This document shows, one piece after another, positions 1 to 11,722 of a stretch of DNA of 64,000 nucleotides (positions are counted from its first letter, which is position 1; every line of letters starts with the position of its first letter). The translations under genes were made by a program, and so were the position numbers. Source of the stretch: Aporrectodea caliginosa (lineage: Eukaryota > Annelida > Clitellata > Crassiclitellata > Lumbricidae). Location: assembly GCA_020284085.1 (NCBI GenBank), contig JACEVL010000826.1:124001-188000 (forward strand). Direction: 5' to 3'. The notes beneath the pieces were generated by a model. That model was not told the origin of the DNA and made no database searches. It saw nothing but the letters and a program-made list of their open reading frames with translations.

Positions 1-115
1 AACAATCGTACTCTCTTCCACGTTCCTTACCCACAAACTTTTAACTTGAAATCATTTCAAATAAACACAATTAAATTTCTGTTTCAGAAAGAGGCCTACT
101 AACAGCAGACCTCTA
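1..115. repeat. Direct repeat copy 1 (partner at 8268-8386)
   Basis: The first ~115 bases of the window recur with scattered substitutions at 8268-8386; both begin AACAATC-TACTCTCTTCCACG. The partner lies about 300 bp downstream of the fucosyltransferase stop, so the window may begin just after another copy of that locus. Function unknown. Confidence 0.75.
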
Positions 116-384
116 ATTTGAAATTATTCAAATTAGGACTATCGTAAGAATTTTTTCGGTCACTGTTTACAGTATTGGTTAGCGAACCATGCTCGCATTG
201 TTCTGTAATTATTCTTGAATCATGATGAGGCCATTGCGTAGGTCTTATTTATAAAGGTTCTACATTATGGTCTGTGCAATGTATTTTTAAACCATGTCTT
301 CCAAATATCTATATATAAATATTGATTCTGATCACCTAAGCGTAATTAATCATGTGATGAGTTCTCATATAATTATGTGCCCGC

Positions 385-535
385 ATAGTTAGTTAATTAG
401 TAACTTCTATTGCGCCAGTGTTTAGGCCTACTGCACAAGGTAGCAACCGAAGGTCCTAACAACCAAGCTATGAATAGTCCGCTAAGACAGAGCGGCAACC
501 TAGTCTATATGGTGGGGGGGGTTAAGCAATTTGAA
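385..535. repeat. Dispersed repeat R, uninterrupted copy
   Basis: This segment matches 3390-3493 joined to 4084-4140. Shared landmarks are TTAGTTAATTAGT, GCGCC-GTGT, CTAAGAC, GGCAAC and TTAAGCAATTTGA. The second copy is split by a hAT-type MITE, so this one serves as a paralogous empty site. Confidence 0.65.
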
Positions 536-689
536 AATTTTTAAGTTTTAAGTTGAGAATGAAATGGCATAAGCCACAGGGAAGAACAGAGTTTAGCAAA
601 GGCCTCATATTCTGCCATTTATTCTCCAATAGCCTCTAATACTTGATGTCACACTTGTGTTATACTATAGGCTACCTACATTGTATATT

Positions 690-765
690 GTAATTGTAAC
701 TGTAATCTGATATTTATAAAGCGTCACTTGAAGAAAAACTCATCAGTGGCGCTCCCGGCCCTAAC
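690..765 (-). mobile_element. Non-LTR retrotransposon 3' end (hairpin plus TGTAAT-type tail)
   Basis: Read on the minus strand, GGGAGCGCCACTGATGAG is followed by TTCAAGTGACGCTTTATAAAT and then a short tail of ATTACA-like repeats. The same GCGCC-loop-GGCGC hairpin plus microsatellite tail recurs at ten or more places in the window. Only the 3' end is present. Confidence 0.6.
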
Positions 766-1698
766 CTATTTACCTGTGTGTATACGTATAGGGCCTACCT
801 ATATTTTACATTGTCGATTTTTGGGATCAGTAAAATAGAATTAATTAGTGAAATACAAATGTGCATAATTATATCCATGCAGAATCAACTGTGAGTCAAC
901 TATTTGGGCAACGCGATGCAGATGTTCGCCTGACTTATCTGTGAAAAATACAGTTCAAGCCACATGTTTTCAGAATTATTGATACAGAGATGTTTGCTTA
1001 AATGATCTGTGAGAACTAATATTTGACGCCATGTGTTATCAGATAGTTTTTATCCAATATTTAGCATCTATAGGGTATATATATTGTAGAAGAATTTATG
1101 GTCACATTATGTTCATGTAGGCCTACTGTTTGCACAAACTGATACATTATATTTGGAAATGTGATTTGAATTTATATAGCGCCATTTTATACCAACTAAT
1201 CGAGGCAATCCTATATTGCAATTACGCTTGCAATTTACAGTCATCTACTATATGACGATATATTTTAGTATTATGATAGTCATATCTCGCCCGCCGTCGC
1301 AAAGGTTCAACTTAAATAGTTGTCCTCCCCGCCACCTGCACGAAACGCTTGTAACTTTTCATATTTGAACGATTCCAGTTCTGGACATGGCTTAGCTTTG
1401 TATTGTGGCGGTGTTGTCCGGTCATCACCACTTTTCAAAGCGGTGGTGACACACTGACAGTACTGTTACCAACACTTTCTGGCCCTGTTCTGAAATAGGC
1501 TATTTGTTGCGACTTCAGAGCGTTATTTTGGTTGAGGCAAGTTCAAGCAACGACAGTTAGGTTCCTAACATGGTGCATTCTTGCATACTTTACTATCGCA
1601 CTGTATTGACAAGTTAATATAAAATGTCAGAAAGGAGAGGGGATGGACCATGAAGGGGAGAGGGAAGGAAAAGGTGACTAAGGGATGGGTACATTGGG
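766..1698. other. No gene seen
   Basis: AT-rich sequence with several TAGGCC words. I see no convincing coding exon, RNA gene or bounded element here. Confidence 0.5.
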
Positions 1699-1700
1699 TA

Positions 1701-2199
1701 GGGCTAGACTAAAATCACGAATTCACGGAAATCTCTGATACCGTGAATTTTGGCGTTTGCCGTGAATGCCGTGAATTTTAGCATTTGCCGTGATTTTGCC
1801 GTGATTTTTCACATATGATGCACATTTTGTTTCGAAATCCATAAATTGCTGATGTTAGACATAACAAATTGGACTTAAACCGGTCGCCCTCTTCATGAAT
1901 AAGTACATTGGCCAAGAGCGAAGGCATTCTTAACCAGCTGCCATATGGCGCCAAAAGTAACTTAAACCATTGTATTCTTACTTGGAGCCGTTACATCGTT
2001 AATTTTTACTGACTGACTAAGTCACACAGTGCCTGCGTTGACGTAAGGTAGTAAACGGAGTGAAAAGAGTTTGCTAGTGCGATGTTTTCTGAACAGAATA
2101 TGACTGTAAATTGGTGCCGTGAATTCACCGCGAATTTGGCAATTTTTTAAAAAGTATGCCGTGATTTTTTCACTTTTGACCGTGATTTTCGTCTAGCCC
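1701..2199. mobile_element. MITE with ~20-bp terminal inverted repeats
   Basis: The ends are inverted repeats: GGGCTAGACTAAAATCACG at the left and the reverse complement of GGGCTAGACGAAAATCACG at the right, flanked by TA on both sides. The interior contains several diverged CCGTGAATTTT/CCGTGATTTTT words near both ends. There is no transposase. TA flanks would fit a Tc1/mariner-like origin, but TAGGG ends also occur in hAT elements, so the superfamily is uncertain. Confidence 0.65.
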
Positions 2200-2595
2200 T
2201 AGGGATGGGTTGGTCACCACCGGTTTGTGGGGCAAGTTTGGCCCTTGGTTGTGGGGCTCATGCCACCTGCAACCATGACATCGCTTATTCGATTCCGCAA
2301 CAGTGGGCCATGTTTGGCTGGCAAAAGTAACTTAAACCATTGTATTCTTACTTGGAGCCGTTACATGCTGCCCGCATGGAAAGGTTTTCATTTCAAGCCA
2401 GGGTCTTTTGAGGTTCTAGAGGCGACAGGGCTTTCCAATTAATGTTCAAATGTGAGCGTGGATAGGTCTGGCGATAAATGTAACTATATTAACCTAGACC
2501 AGTCCTAAGTCTTGCGTGATATTGGCTATACATCCTGTAAACCCTAACTAAAGGCTCACATAATTAACATCAATAAGAATATCATTGATGTAAAC

Positions 2596-3130
2596 CAGGG
2601 GTGGCCAACCTTTTCTGGTGAGGGACCACATTGCCATTTTTCTAAGACCTCTGGGGCCGAAGAAAAAATTTAAACAATAATTTAAGCACGTGATGCATAG
2701 GCCTAGGCCTGCGAACGAACATTTTACCCCCCTCCCCTGTCACAAACTGTTTTACTTTCAACATAGAAATAATAATACTTCCGAAAGCAAGGCTAATACA
2801 TAAACAAGGCTTCGCAACAGCATTATTACTATAGCGAGAGAAATCGTGAAAAACACATTCAGGAGATATGCATTTCATGCTATTTTGACATAAAACTAAT
2901 TAAAATGTTTCAGAAAATTTTTTAAAATTATTTTTAAAGCTATGAAATTCTACTAAAAAAATAAAAATAAATTATAAATAAAATAAAAAAAAAAATAAAT
3001 GTGTGACGTCACACATGGCCTGACCCCCTCCCCTGTCACAAACTGTCACACTTTCTTTGCGACGTACTTTATGGACGGCCCCTTAAGCACATGATGCATA
3101 GACCTATAGGCCTGCGAACGAACAATAATT
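2596..3130 (+). mobile_element. hAT (Charlie-like) left end and internally repeated fragments
   Basis: CAGGGGTGGCCAACC at 2596 is a typical hAT terminal motif. A segment with CCCCTCCCCTGTCACAAACTG and GCATAGGCCTAGGCCTGCGAACGAAC occurs twice (about 2685-2760 and 3025-3130), so the element or its target carries an internal duplication. I did not find the right terminus or a transposase reading frame. Confidence 0.5.
3001..3015. promoter_or_regulatory. CRE-like palindrome GTGTGACGTCACAC
   Basis: A 14-bp perfect palindrome containing the CREB/ATF consensus TGACGTCA. It lies inside transposon-derived sequence, so a regulatory role is only a possibility. Confidence 0.2.
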
Positions 3131-3493
3131 TTACTTGCCTACTTCACGATCAGGTTCTACAATCTACATGTTCACATATTCGATGATTTGTTCGTATTAA
3201 TTGCTTGTACCTGACATTGCCTTTGCTCAAACAAGTACTCTATTATATCTGCTTCAACAGTTGATGACGCTATTCTAAGTATTCTAGCTAACTGTTCATC
3301 TGTGTATAGTAGGCCTAATCTTTAGCTTTTAAACGTTCGCCTTCCAGAGAAAATCTGTTCACAGCAATATGAACGCTCATATTTAGTTAAGTTTTAGTTA
3401 ATTAGTTACTTTTATCGCGCCGGTGTCTAGTGCACAAGTCATAAACCGATGGTGCACCAGGACCAATCCGTAATCACATCGAAGTCCCTAAGA

Positions 3494-4083
3494 CAGTGTT
3501 ATTTCAGTTATGATTTTTCAGTTACAGTTTCAGTTACAGTTATCTAATTTATTATTTTTCAGTTACAGTTATAGTTACAGTTATCTAATTTGTGATTTTT
3601 CCGTTACAGTTATAGGCCTAGTTACAGTTAACTGCAATGAGAGTTTTCAGTTTGATTTTTTTTTCAGTTACAGTTTCAGTTATTTATTTTCGACCGTTAT
3701 TTGGCCTAAACATCGTTTTCATAGTCGTCGATTGTTTTACGGTTTAGCACCTAAATTAATCAACGAGACAAAACCGAAAGAAAAAGCTACCGGAAGTGAA
3801 ATGAGCATGGCAAACTGACCATAGACTAGAGTGGAATTTTTATTCAACGAATAAGTATGGAAAAAACCGATGTCTCAGAAGTAAGTAAGGAAAAAACACT
3901 TACGTTTTATTTTCAAGTTAACGCTTTGTGATTTTTCAGTCATGCAGTTTATGTTTTCAGTTTCTATTACAGTTTCAGTTATTCAGCATTTTTCAGTTTC
4001 AGTCACAGTTACAGTTAACTGCCAAACATTTTCCAGTTATTTTGCTATTTCAGTTACAGTTACAGTTAATAGAAATAACACTG
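3494..4083. mobile_element. hAT-type MITE with 8-bp TSD CCCTAAGA
   Basis: The element begins CAGTGTTATTTC and ends GAAATAACACTG, a perfect 12-bp inverted repeat. It is flanked by an exact 8-bp direct repeat CCCTAAGA (3486-3493 and 4084-4091), the target length of hAT transposases. The interior is rich in imperfect CAGTTA/CAGTTT repeats near both ends and has no transposase. The host repeat exists uninterrupted at 385-535. Confidence 0.85.
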
Positions 4084-4972
4084 CCCTAAGACTGAGAATG
4101 AGTGGCAACGTACAGTGCTTAAGCAATTTGACAAAGGGTAGTCCTATTTTGGGAACTAAATGCGTCTGAACGGATAAAGAAAGTTCATTTCAAAATCTCT
4201 GGACCTAGACTAAGCTCGTTTCACTAAGTTAGGGTAAATAAGCTTTTCGGCTAACTTGTTTAGGCTATATAAGATTTATAATGCAAGAATCAATCATTAA
4301 TTTTCTCAGTAGCATTCGCATTTTGCTAGAGATGGAAAATGTCATAACCGAAATCCAATTTTCATCTTAATGGTATATAATTAAAAATTAAAAATATAAA
4401 AATTACATATATAGGCCTCTGCATTATTCAATACATAGTCTAAAACATGTATGCCCATCAATCCTGTAAATTTATATCTGAGCCAAGTGTTGTCTTTCCA
4501 CTTTCAAATTTAGTCGAGTTTTTCAATGCATTCTAATTGGCCACATATTACGAGAAGAGGGGACACGTCGCAATGCTGTTGCTGTTCAAACAACTTTTCA
4601 GATTATATAACATATAATTAAAATAAATTACTTAAACAAACGTTACGTCTAAAGATCCAGCAATACAGTCTTGAAATATGAAAAGACGTAGGGGCAGAAT
4701 GACAGACTAACCCACAGTACAGTGTCACTCAAATAATGGTCCATGGTCTGGTCCGCGAGTGATTAGATAGGCCTAGGCCTACTGGTCCGCAGAATGATGA
4801 CCGGACTTGCAATTTTGATCATAAAATATTCAATCGTATGCAGCGTACCGGTAGGCCTACTGCATTAAAAATTAGAACATGAGTACATGACATGGTGTTC
4901 TTGCACAATAAACGGTTTTAAGCATACAACAGTAAAAGAAGTAGGTCTCTATTATTGTAATAGACAGTGACA

Positions 4973-6625
4973 CATGGGCGTCCGCAGGGGGGCGCAAGGG
5001 GGCGCATGTGCGCCCCCTGGATTTTGCGCATATTTGCAGAGCATTTTTGATTAGTTGGTTATTACGATTATTAGACACAATTTTCAACATGATTATCGGA
5101 AAAAACACTACATTCTTTAGGTAGTTATCTAAAAGTAACACAGGAAGCGTAAGGTAGTAGTGTACCGACCGTTAAAATGCTGTACGAATTTACCGTATAG
5201 AGTTCTCTCTTGGTAATATGGAAATTCACATTGTCAACCCTGGAACTATTATTACTGAAACCCGAGACGGCGAATTGCTCTCAATCGTATCGGCTAATTG
5301 TTATCGTATTATTTTCTGTTGTCTTTAGCCGATCACTTTCGAGATAACAGTAAGCCGCATAGTCAGAACTTTATATATATATATGTATATATACATGTAT
5401 ATACACACAAATATACTTGTATATAGGGGCCAACATAAACATATAGGGCCTAACTGACACTGGCTGGAGCTACAGTCTCTGAGTAATCAGATTCTTCCTT
5501 TAGATGCCAGCTAACGCACGTTCTGCACTTTTTAAACATACGCCCTGCCCGCTCGCTTCGGAACCAGTCCCCTGGATGAAGGAGGAATGCGAATCTATTG
5601 ATCTTTGTTGTCGCACGGGTCGTTAAACTTAAACTATACTACGCTTTGTGAGTCAGTCTGGCAGTATGACAGAAACGGAAAAGTCTAGCACTTCTGAGTA
5701 GGACAATTTCGTAGGACTGTGAGGATCGACTGCGTTGACGCCGTTGAGGGTCGAAGATACTTGTTTCGTGGTTTGACGTGTAGGCCTACGTTCTCTTGAA
5801 AGTGAGCGCTGAATAAAGTCTGTCTCCGTACTCATTTCACGTGTGTTGTCTTGATGCCCCGGAACGAAACCGAATCCGCCTTCGACTGGGAAGGTAGGTT
5901 TGCTCGTATTACGCCTACTTTGAGAGAGGGAATATAGAGAAAGGGAATATTTGCAAAAACTCTACTCCAAGTCGGAAGCTGCATGGTTGTTATAAGTCCT
6001 AATCTTATAAAATAATGACAGTAGCTTCTTTATATAGGCCTAATAAGCTCAATGAGTTACAGGCCTAATATAATAAAATTGACAGTGTGCCTGTGTTTAA
6101 CTTCCACATTCAGTTTCGTGCTAATGATGCTAAATATAATAATTTAATTATTAACCAACGTTTTTTTCTGTTGCGTTGGCTGTGCATAAATACGTTGCCC
6201 AGTGCTTGCCCACAAGTAAACCTGCAGTTAGCATAGTCTATAGAAAGTATGCAGTACTGATAAATTATATTATCTAGAATAATATAGGTCGATTGGCTGC
6301 ATTGGCATGAACTTAGTAAAAGTTTCAATTGAATTCCATAAAAAATATAACGTCTCCAGACGATTGCAACTGTTATTTCAAGATTAAGGTCAGATTTCAG
6401 TCATATAAAATTTAATTATCATAATAGCTTTTGACAAATGTTCGAATGTCTATGAATTTTTTCGCATGTTGGGATCCTCGCCAGAGGATCGAGAGGTGAC
6501 CAGCGCCGATGGGTGCGAGCGTCGACGGTGGACTGATCGGTTGCTTTCGACGCCCTATATTTAGTCCCTGTGACAACTATTTAAAAGTTTGCGCCCCCCT
6601 AGAAAAATTCCTGCGGACGCCCATG
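4973..6625. mobile_element. Non-autonomous hAT-like element, 1.65 kb, 8-bp TSD CAGTGACA
   Basis: The terminal inverted repeat CATGGGCGTCCGCAGG is perfect over 16 bp at both ends, and the flanks are an exact 8-bp duplication CAGTGACA (4965-4972 and 6626-6633). No transposase frame is visible. The interior holds unrelated repeats, including an AT-rich TATATA stretch at 5370-5420 and a dispersed repeat near 5565-5625. It ends about 150-260 bp upstream of the fucosyltransferase reading frame and could affect its 5' region. Confidence 0.85.
5565..5625 (+). repeat. Dispersed repeat (GATGAAGGAGGA family)
   Basis: The block GGATGAAGGAGGA-TGCGA-TCTATTGATCTTTGTT recurs at about 27575-27620 (plus) and 25205-25270 (minus). 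It may be the 3' part of a SINE; I see no pol III box in it. Confidence 0.5.
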
Positions 6626-6776
6626 CAGTGACATTATTATGACCGTGCCTGTGAACTATGGAGACAGACAGATAGACAGCAAGAGGCGAGCTTGCAAGAC
6701 AGGTGCACAATGTGCATATTATGGCCCGACCGAAGTAACGTTGACTTTGTAGAACACAGTATGCCTCAATACAATA

Positions 6777-7962
6777 TTGCGATCGTGGATACATCTGATA
6801 CTCAGTGCTTTGATTCTGAAAGCCAATCGGAATGTCAATACCGTGGATATTTCGAATTGCCAGTTTGCTATTGACACTTGGGTTTTAGTTAGTGGATACT
6901 TGTTCTTTTATCAACAGTTGCAAATTAAGATCGGCTTTTCAAATATATTTTTCAATGGCGCACAAAATTCCGTTTTTCTGTCAGAGAATAGTACTCAGCG
7001 TCAGAATAATTCTTCATTTCTAAACATAACGAAACAATACACAGTATCTCCGCTTGACAACATTTCGCAGTATCACGACGTATCTCAGTTCGTCAGTTTC
7101 GACCATTCCATTTATGACGGTCGACGACTTGGAAATCAAATCTTCGACTTTGCTGCTGTCCTGTTCGTAGCAGAACTTTCTGGAAGGAGACCAGTCTTTG
7201 AGAACTCCACCAATAGACTTTCACTGGAATCGGTTTTTCAACTGAATCTCGAACGAGTAGATAATCTCTGTCCATGTTACACAATCGATGAAGAGAGGAA
7301 TTTGTCATTTGATCAAAACACTGAGAACGAGGTTCTCAAAGCCGAAAATAAGTCCATTCTCATCACTGGATTCCGCCAGAGTTGGAAATACACCATGAGG
7401 ATTGAACATCGCCTCAGACGTCATCTGGTGTTCATAGACGAAGTTCGAAGATTTGCTGAAGACTTTCTTCAAAGGAACATTCCACCTGGATGGAAGAGAA
7501 CTGGATTCGTGAGAGTAGGAATACATGTTCGAAGAGGTGATAATAACATTGTGGAATCTGCCATTCAATACGGATATACGGTGGCAAATGCGACTTACTT
7601 TGAAAAAGCCATGAAATTCTTTACAGAGAGATACACTCGTATTCAATTCATCGCGATGTCAGACGATCGCAATTGGACCATCGGAAACATCGTAATCCCC
7701 AACAACATAATTAATATTATCATCCACTGTTTCCGTCAACGTCACTTACAGCCTAGGTTATTCCGCTGGTCAGGATCTGGCGATACTTTCCCTGTGTGAC
7801 CACGTGATTATGTCGACTGGAACATATGGTTGGTGGGGAGCGTGGTTGGCAAAGGGGACGACCATCTACTACAAGGACTGGCCGCGACTGGAATCTCCAT
7901 TGTATGGGCATTTTAATAAAGAAGACTTCTTCCCTCCCAGCTGGATACCAATGACTTCCTAG
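6777..7962 (+). CDS. Alpha-1,2-fucosyltransferase-like (GT11), one frame break
   Basis: The product matches GDP-fucose: beta-galactoside alpha-1,2-fucosyltransferases, Golgi type II membrane enzymes that add fucose to glycans. Visible family motifs in order are GRRLGNQIFDFA, VGIHVRRGDNN, YFEKAMKFF and FIAMSDDRNW in one frame. About 30 codons later, in another frame, come SLGYSAGQDLAILSLCDH and GTYGWWGAWL, ending at TAG 7960-7962. The frame must change between about 7690 and 7725; an intron of 62 bp there does not restore it. The open frame begins at 6777 without an in-frame ATG, and TTTTAG at 6883-6888 could be a splice acceptor, so a 5' exon is probably missing. A hydrophobic stretch (WVLVSGYLFF) fits a signal anchor. 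It is either a young pseudogene or an intact gene with an assembly indel. Confidence 0.8.
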
Positions 7963-8267
7963 ACCAATTGTGCAGATCCAGAAATTTGCGAAGTCCAGGA
8001 CATGTCTGTTAGGCGCGGATTTCTATCTTGAGGATAAATATTCTCCAGCCGCAGCATACTGGCCTACGTAGGGTATTCCTAATCTTTTATTTTACTTTTG
8101 GTTTCTTCTTTGTTCCAAAGTTAGCTTTTAACTCAAACGCATTTGGCAATTTGTAGTGCGTCTTGTTTGTTATAGGTCTACATGCAGATTTTCAAGTAGG
8201 TCGGCTGCTCTAGCACATGTGTAAATTAAATGCATACATATAGGGCTTATGGCTCCACGCTGATGAA

Positions 8268-8386
8268 ACAATCCTACTCTCTTCCACGTTCCTTACTCAC
8301 AACCTTTTAACATGAAATAATTTAGAACAAATACAATTAAATTCCTGTTTGTGAAATAGGCCTATTGATAGCAGACCCCTAAATTG
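8268..8386. repeat. Direct repeat copy 2 (partner at 1-115)
   Basis: See 1-115. Similarity stops near 8386, just after CAGACCCCTAAATTG. Confidence 0.75.
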
Positions 8387-10590
8387 TTTTGGCATGTTTG
8401 TACAGATTTGGAAAAGCCTCTGGGGATAATAATGTAGGCTATATAAAATGTTACAGGGTTCTGCTCTTGGAGTGCTTTCTTCTTGTGACTGTCATTCTGA
8501 ATGTCAATAAGTTCCAATTGCAATGCTTCTTGAACATCAGCCGGATCAGTCCAAAAATGGATTTCCAAACACCATCATGTAATTGTTATGTTTCCTGAAA
8601 TCTTTAAAATCTGTGTAAGAACTCGTCCAAAAGGTTTGCAAGTACTTCAAAGTAATTGGCATGCATCAGTTGCATCACCATGTCAGTTGATTGGTCAACA
8701 GTTTAGGCAAATGGACAACTTTTTCAGGCTTAGGCTATGTATCTTGAATAAGCTGTAACTTTCGAGAAAATGCAACTAGGCTACTTCTTGCATGCAAGAA
8801 GTGGATTTTATTCAGCCATCCTCCAGTGATCAGAATCTGTTTAGTGTGGCTAACCTCCTCAACCAACGAACCTCACTGATTCGAAGTAATTCACAACATC
8901 GTGATCAGATCCAACTTTATGCATGTTCCTTGTTGACTGATATCTATTCTTGACAGATCAGACGAAACCCCCCTCCCCAGAATACTCAATGACGACAAAG
9001 TCCTTCGGTCTATAGGCCTAATATTAAAAACTCTACATTCGGAGCCAATATTTCGCTTTTACTTGCACTGTCTTGTTGACTCTGCCATCGTTATTTGAGG
9101 CCGAAGTCAAGATTAAGTTTTGCCCCACATAGCAAGCATTAAAAATTCGCGTGTGTTGTGAAGCAAAGAATTATTGAAATTTCCAAGACTGGGCCAATTA
9201 GCAACTTAGCATGCAATTCCCAATTTTAGACGTTTAAAATATATATATATATTATAGGCTCGGCGTGCCGGATGAACCCTCTCGACGACCCGGGATTATG
9301 GTCTGCGGGCCATAGGCTGAACAAGCCTGATGTAAACTTAATACTGAAATGGAAGTAGCAATTAAGTGCCAGCTACTCTTGAAGCGGATAAAGGCTAAAT
9401 ACGGGTTATTTGAAAACAATCTCTCCATCACACTCAGTCACTTGGCTCATTTCTGAAGCAATTTTAAAATATAGCCTATCATAATATATATAAATATATA
9501 ATTATTATATATATATTTATTTTAATTTTACGTCGTTTAGATCTGCGTAAAATGTTTCCTGAGCTGCATGCGGTGCGATGTTACTAATTGTTAATAGTAG
9601 ACTGTTTCGGGCATGAGTAGGCACGGACCCCACGGTGCGCCCGCATCGATGTATAGCCTACGGAAGCGCGGGATCATCAAGTTCCAGCGAGCTGCAGAAC
9701 GCAAGGTTCGACGACCTATAGTCTATGGGGCAGCACCGACCATCAATGTTCGTCGTCCCAAGAGGAAGATCTTGCATGTGATCCTGTCCTCACCTGGGAG
9801 CCAGTGAAACGTGTCTGGCATATAGATCGAAATATGCGAGAATTTTGGCAGCCTATAGCGTATCGATCTATAGCTGGCCGCTGATTGCAACCAATACAGT
9901 TAAATGTGGTTTCTTTGCTATTGATTATTCTTTCCGACTTACGGATTGTAGCAGACTGCATAAAATTATTTGTATGACATCTGTTAGTTTGTGTCATCAT
10001 ATGCCATCTGTTAGTCCATTAGTTATATCAATCTATCGATCAGTGGCTAGAATTATTATGCCACGTAAGGCAAATAACGCCAGATAGAGAAATAGTGTAA
10101 GACTTAGGCTAAGGATATTGTTGCTCTGTCCGTAGGCCCTATCGATCAGAAATTGATTCCCTGTGATCTTTGGTTGGCCCACTGAAATGGGAAATTAAAA
10201 TTATGTGGGCGTTTCTTCGTTGAGGAACTGGGTTTGAGCACATGTTAGGCCCCTACTCACTCCCAGAATTCTCGGATTGTTCTTTTCTGCACTGTCCTTT
10301 CCATTAGTATGGAACAGTCTAAATCTTGTTCCAAACACGGCTTTCTCGCCGTGTTTGTGTGTGTGGGAGGGGGTTTGGGACTGTGGGTGTGTGTGTGGGG
10401 CTATTGCCGAAAACTAGAATCGTGTCATCCATTTAAGAGGTTTCATGCAGTCAGGTTCCGCACATTTACTGTTCTCACTGGCGTCTCATTGTATGCTTTG
10501 CTTCTCACACTTTCAGTGGGGAATGTTGAAGTAGCCTAAATCAATGGCAGGTCCAACCTCAATTTATAACCTCAATTCAGATCTGTTTAA
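8387..10590. other. No gene seen
   Basis: Mostly AT-rich DNA with short TA-rich stretches at 9239-9255 and 9485-9520. A 64-codon frame at 9613-9807 has no recognisable domain and no splice context, so it is not called. Confidence 0.5.
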
Positions 10591-10594
10591 TATC

Positions 10595-10661
10595 AGCGCC
10601 TCTGAGTAGATTTCTTGAAGGGGCGCTATATAAATTTCCAGAATGAATGAATGAATGAATG
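10595..10661 (+). mobile_element. LINE 3' end with GCGCCTC hairpin and (AATG)n tail
   Basis: CAGCGCCTCTGAGTAG-loop-AAGGGGCGCTATATAAAT is followed by (GAAT)4-5. It is the same hairpin family seen at 55608-55680. Confidence 0.6.
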
Positions 10662-11382
10662 TTCATTTTGCACTAAAGAGCTTGGTTTAGGGTTTGGTGT
10701 GCATAATAATTATTAGCGCAGAACATCGATCTTTAACTAGGCCTACGGGTCATGTAATCCTCTGGTAGGTCGTACTTCTTTCTGCTGCTACTTTTGGCTG
10801 CATGGCTATACTGAACAAATCCTGGGTGAGCCATGCTCCAGCAGCTGATCATCGCGGCCATCTAAACATTTGTCCTCTTCGGAATAGTTCGGGTGTTCTA
10901 TATAACTTTGATTCCGAGCATTCCTTACATACAAACGTGTTCCTGATGAGACTTGGCTCTAACCTATGATGGTTTACATTTCTACTCATATTATAAGTGA
11001 TATATGATTATCACCAGTGGCGCAGCCTTCCGAGGACCATTGTGCATTCTGAATGCGATGGGCGCCCATCCCAACCTCACCAGCTTTCTCTCAGTTTCCA
11101 CGTTTGACTTCTCTAAATTTTTGCTGTAGACCTATCACCACAAGTTAAGGTAGCACGGAGAATGGAAACTACTTTGACCCAAGATGAATCACGATTTAAA
11201 AAAAACAGGCATGTAAACGGCCACTTTCCGGTTAATAACAGAGTTGCCCGCTTAAATGTAGCGCTTGCTTGGTTGACGTTGGTCACTGTAGACCTAATAA
11301 TGAAGAAGAGAAACAACTCCCGTATCACGTGGAAATGGGTGGGTTGGCTGACATAGACCGAGTCCGATTATAATAAAATGCT

Positions 11383-11480
11383 TGCCAATCGTAATCGTAA
11401 AATCCAAACTTCTAAAGCACCACTCGAAAGCCAAACGCAGAGCACCAGCTTATTCACATGCGATGCGTCGAGTCAGAGGG
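11383..11480 (-). repeat. Dispersed repeat (GTGCTTTAGAAGTTTGG family)
   Basis: On the minus strand it reads GAATAAGCTGGTGCTCTGCG and then GTGGTGCTTTAGAAGTTTGG. The same order is seen at 21720-21815 and 51965-52050 (plus) and at about 54885-55000 (minus). Class unknown. Confidence 0.55.
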
Positions 11481-11547
11481 GGTTTCATAGTGTAATCAGA
11501 AGGAGGTCCGAGTAGGGTTGCCAAAGGGTCAGAGTACAATGCTAATT

Positions 11548-11722
11548 GTCACTATTCAGTGAAATTAGATTTGTCACTATTCAGTGAAATTAGATTTGTC
11601 ACTATTCAGTGAAATTAGATTTGTCACTATTCAGTGAAATTAGATTTGTCACTATTCAGTGAAATTAGATTTGTCACTATTCAGTGAAATTAGATTTGTC
11701 ACTATTCAGTGAAATTAGATTT
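11548..11722. repeat. 25-bp minisatellite, 7 identical units, each with a small hairpin
   Basis: Seven head-to-tail, essentially identical 25-bp units starting GTCACTATTCAGTGA. Each contains TCACT-ATTC-AGTGA, a 5-bp stem with a 4-nt loop. A CRISPR array is excluded because there are no spacers and the genome is eukaryotic. The uniformity suggests recent expansion. Confidence 0.9.

Noticed and set aside
6110..6874. Small frames between the hAT interior and the fucosyltransferase
   Set aside because: Short, overlapping on both strands and inside or beside transposon sequence.
7691..7752. A 62-bp GT-AG intron to repair the fucosyltransferase frame
   Set aside because: Removing it leaves the wrong frame for the downstream motifs.
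9613..9807. 64-codon basic frame (MSRHGPHGAPASMYSLRKRG...)
   Set aside because: No recognisable domain, no splice context and no codon or repeat support.
11548..11722. CRISPR-like array
   Set aside because: No spacers, eukaryotic context, head-to-tail identical units.
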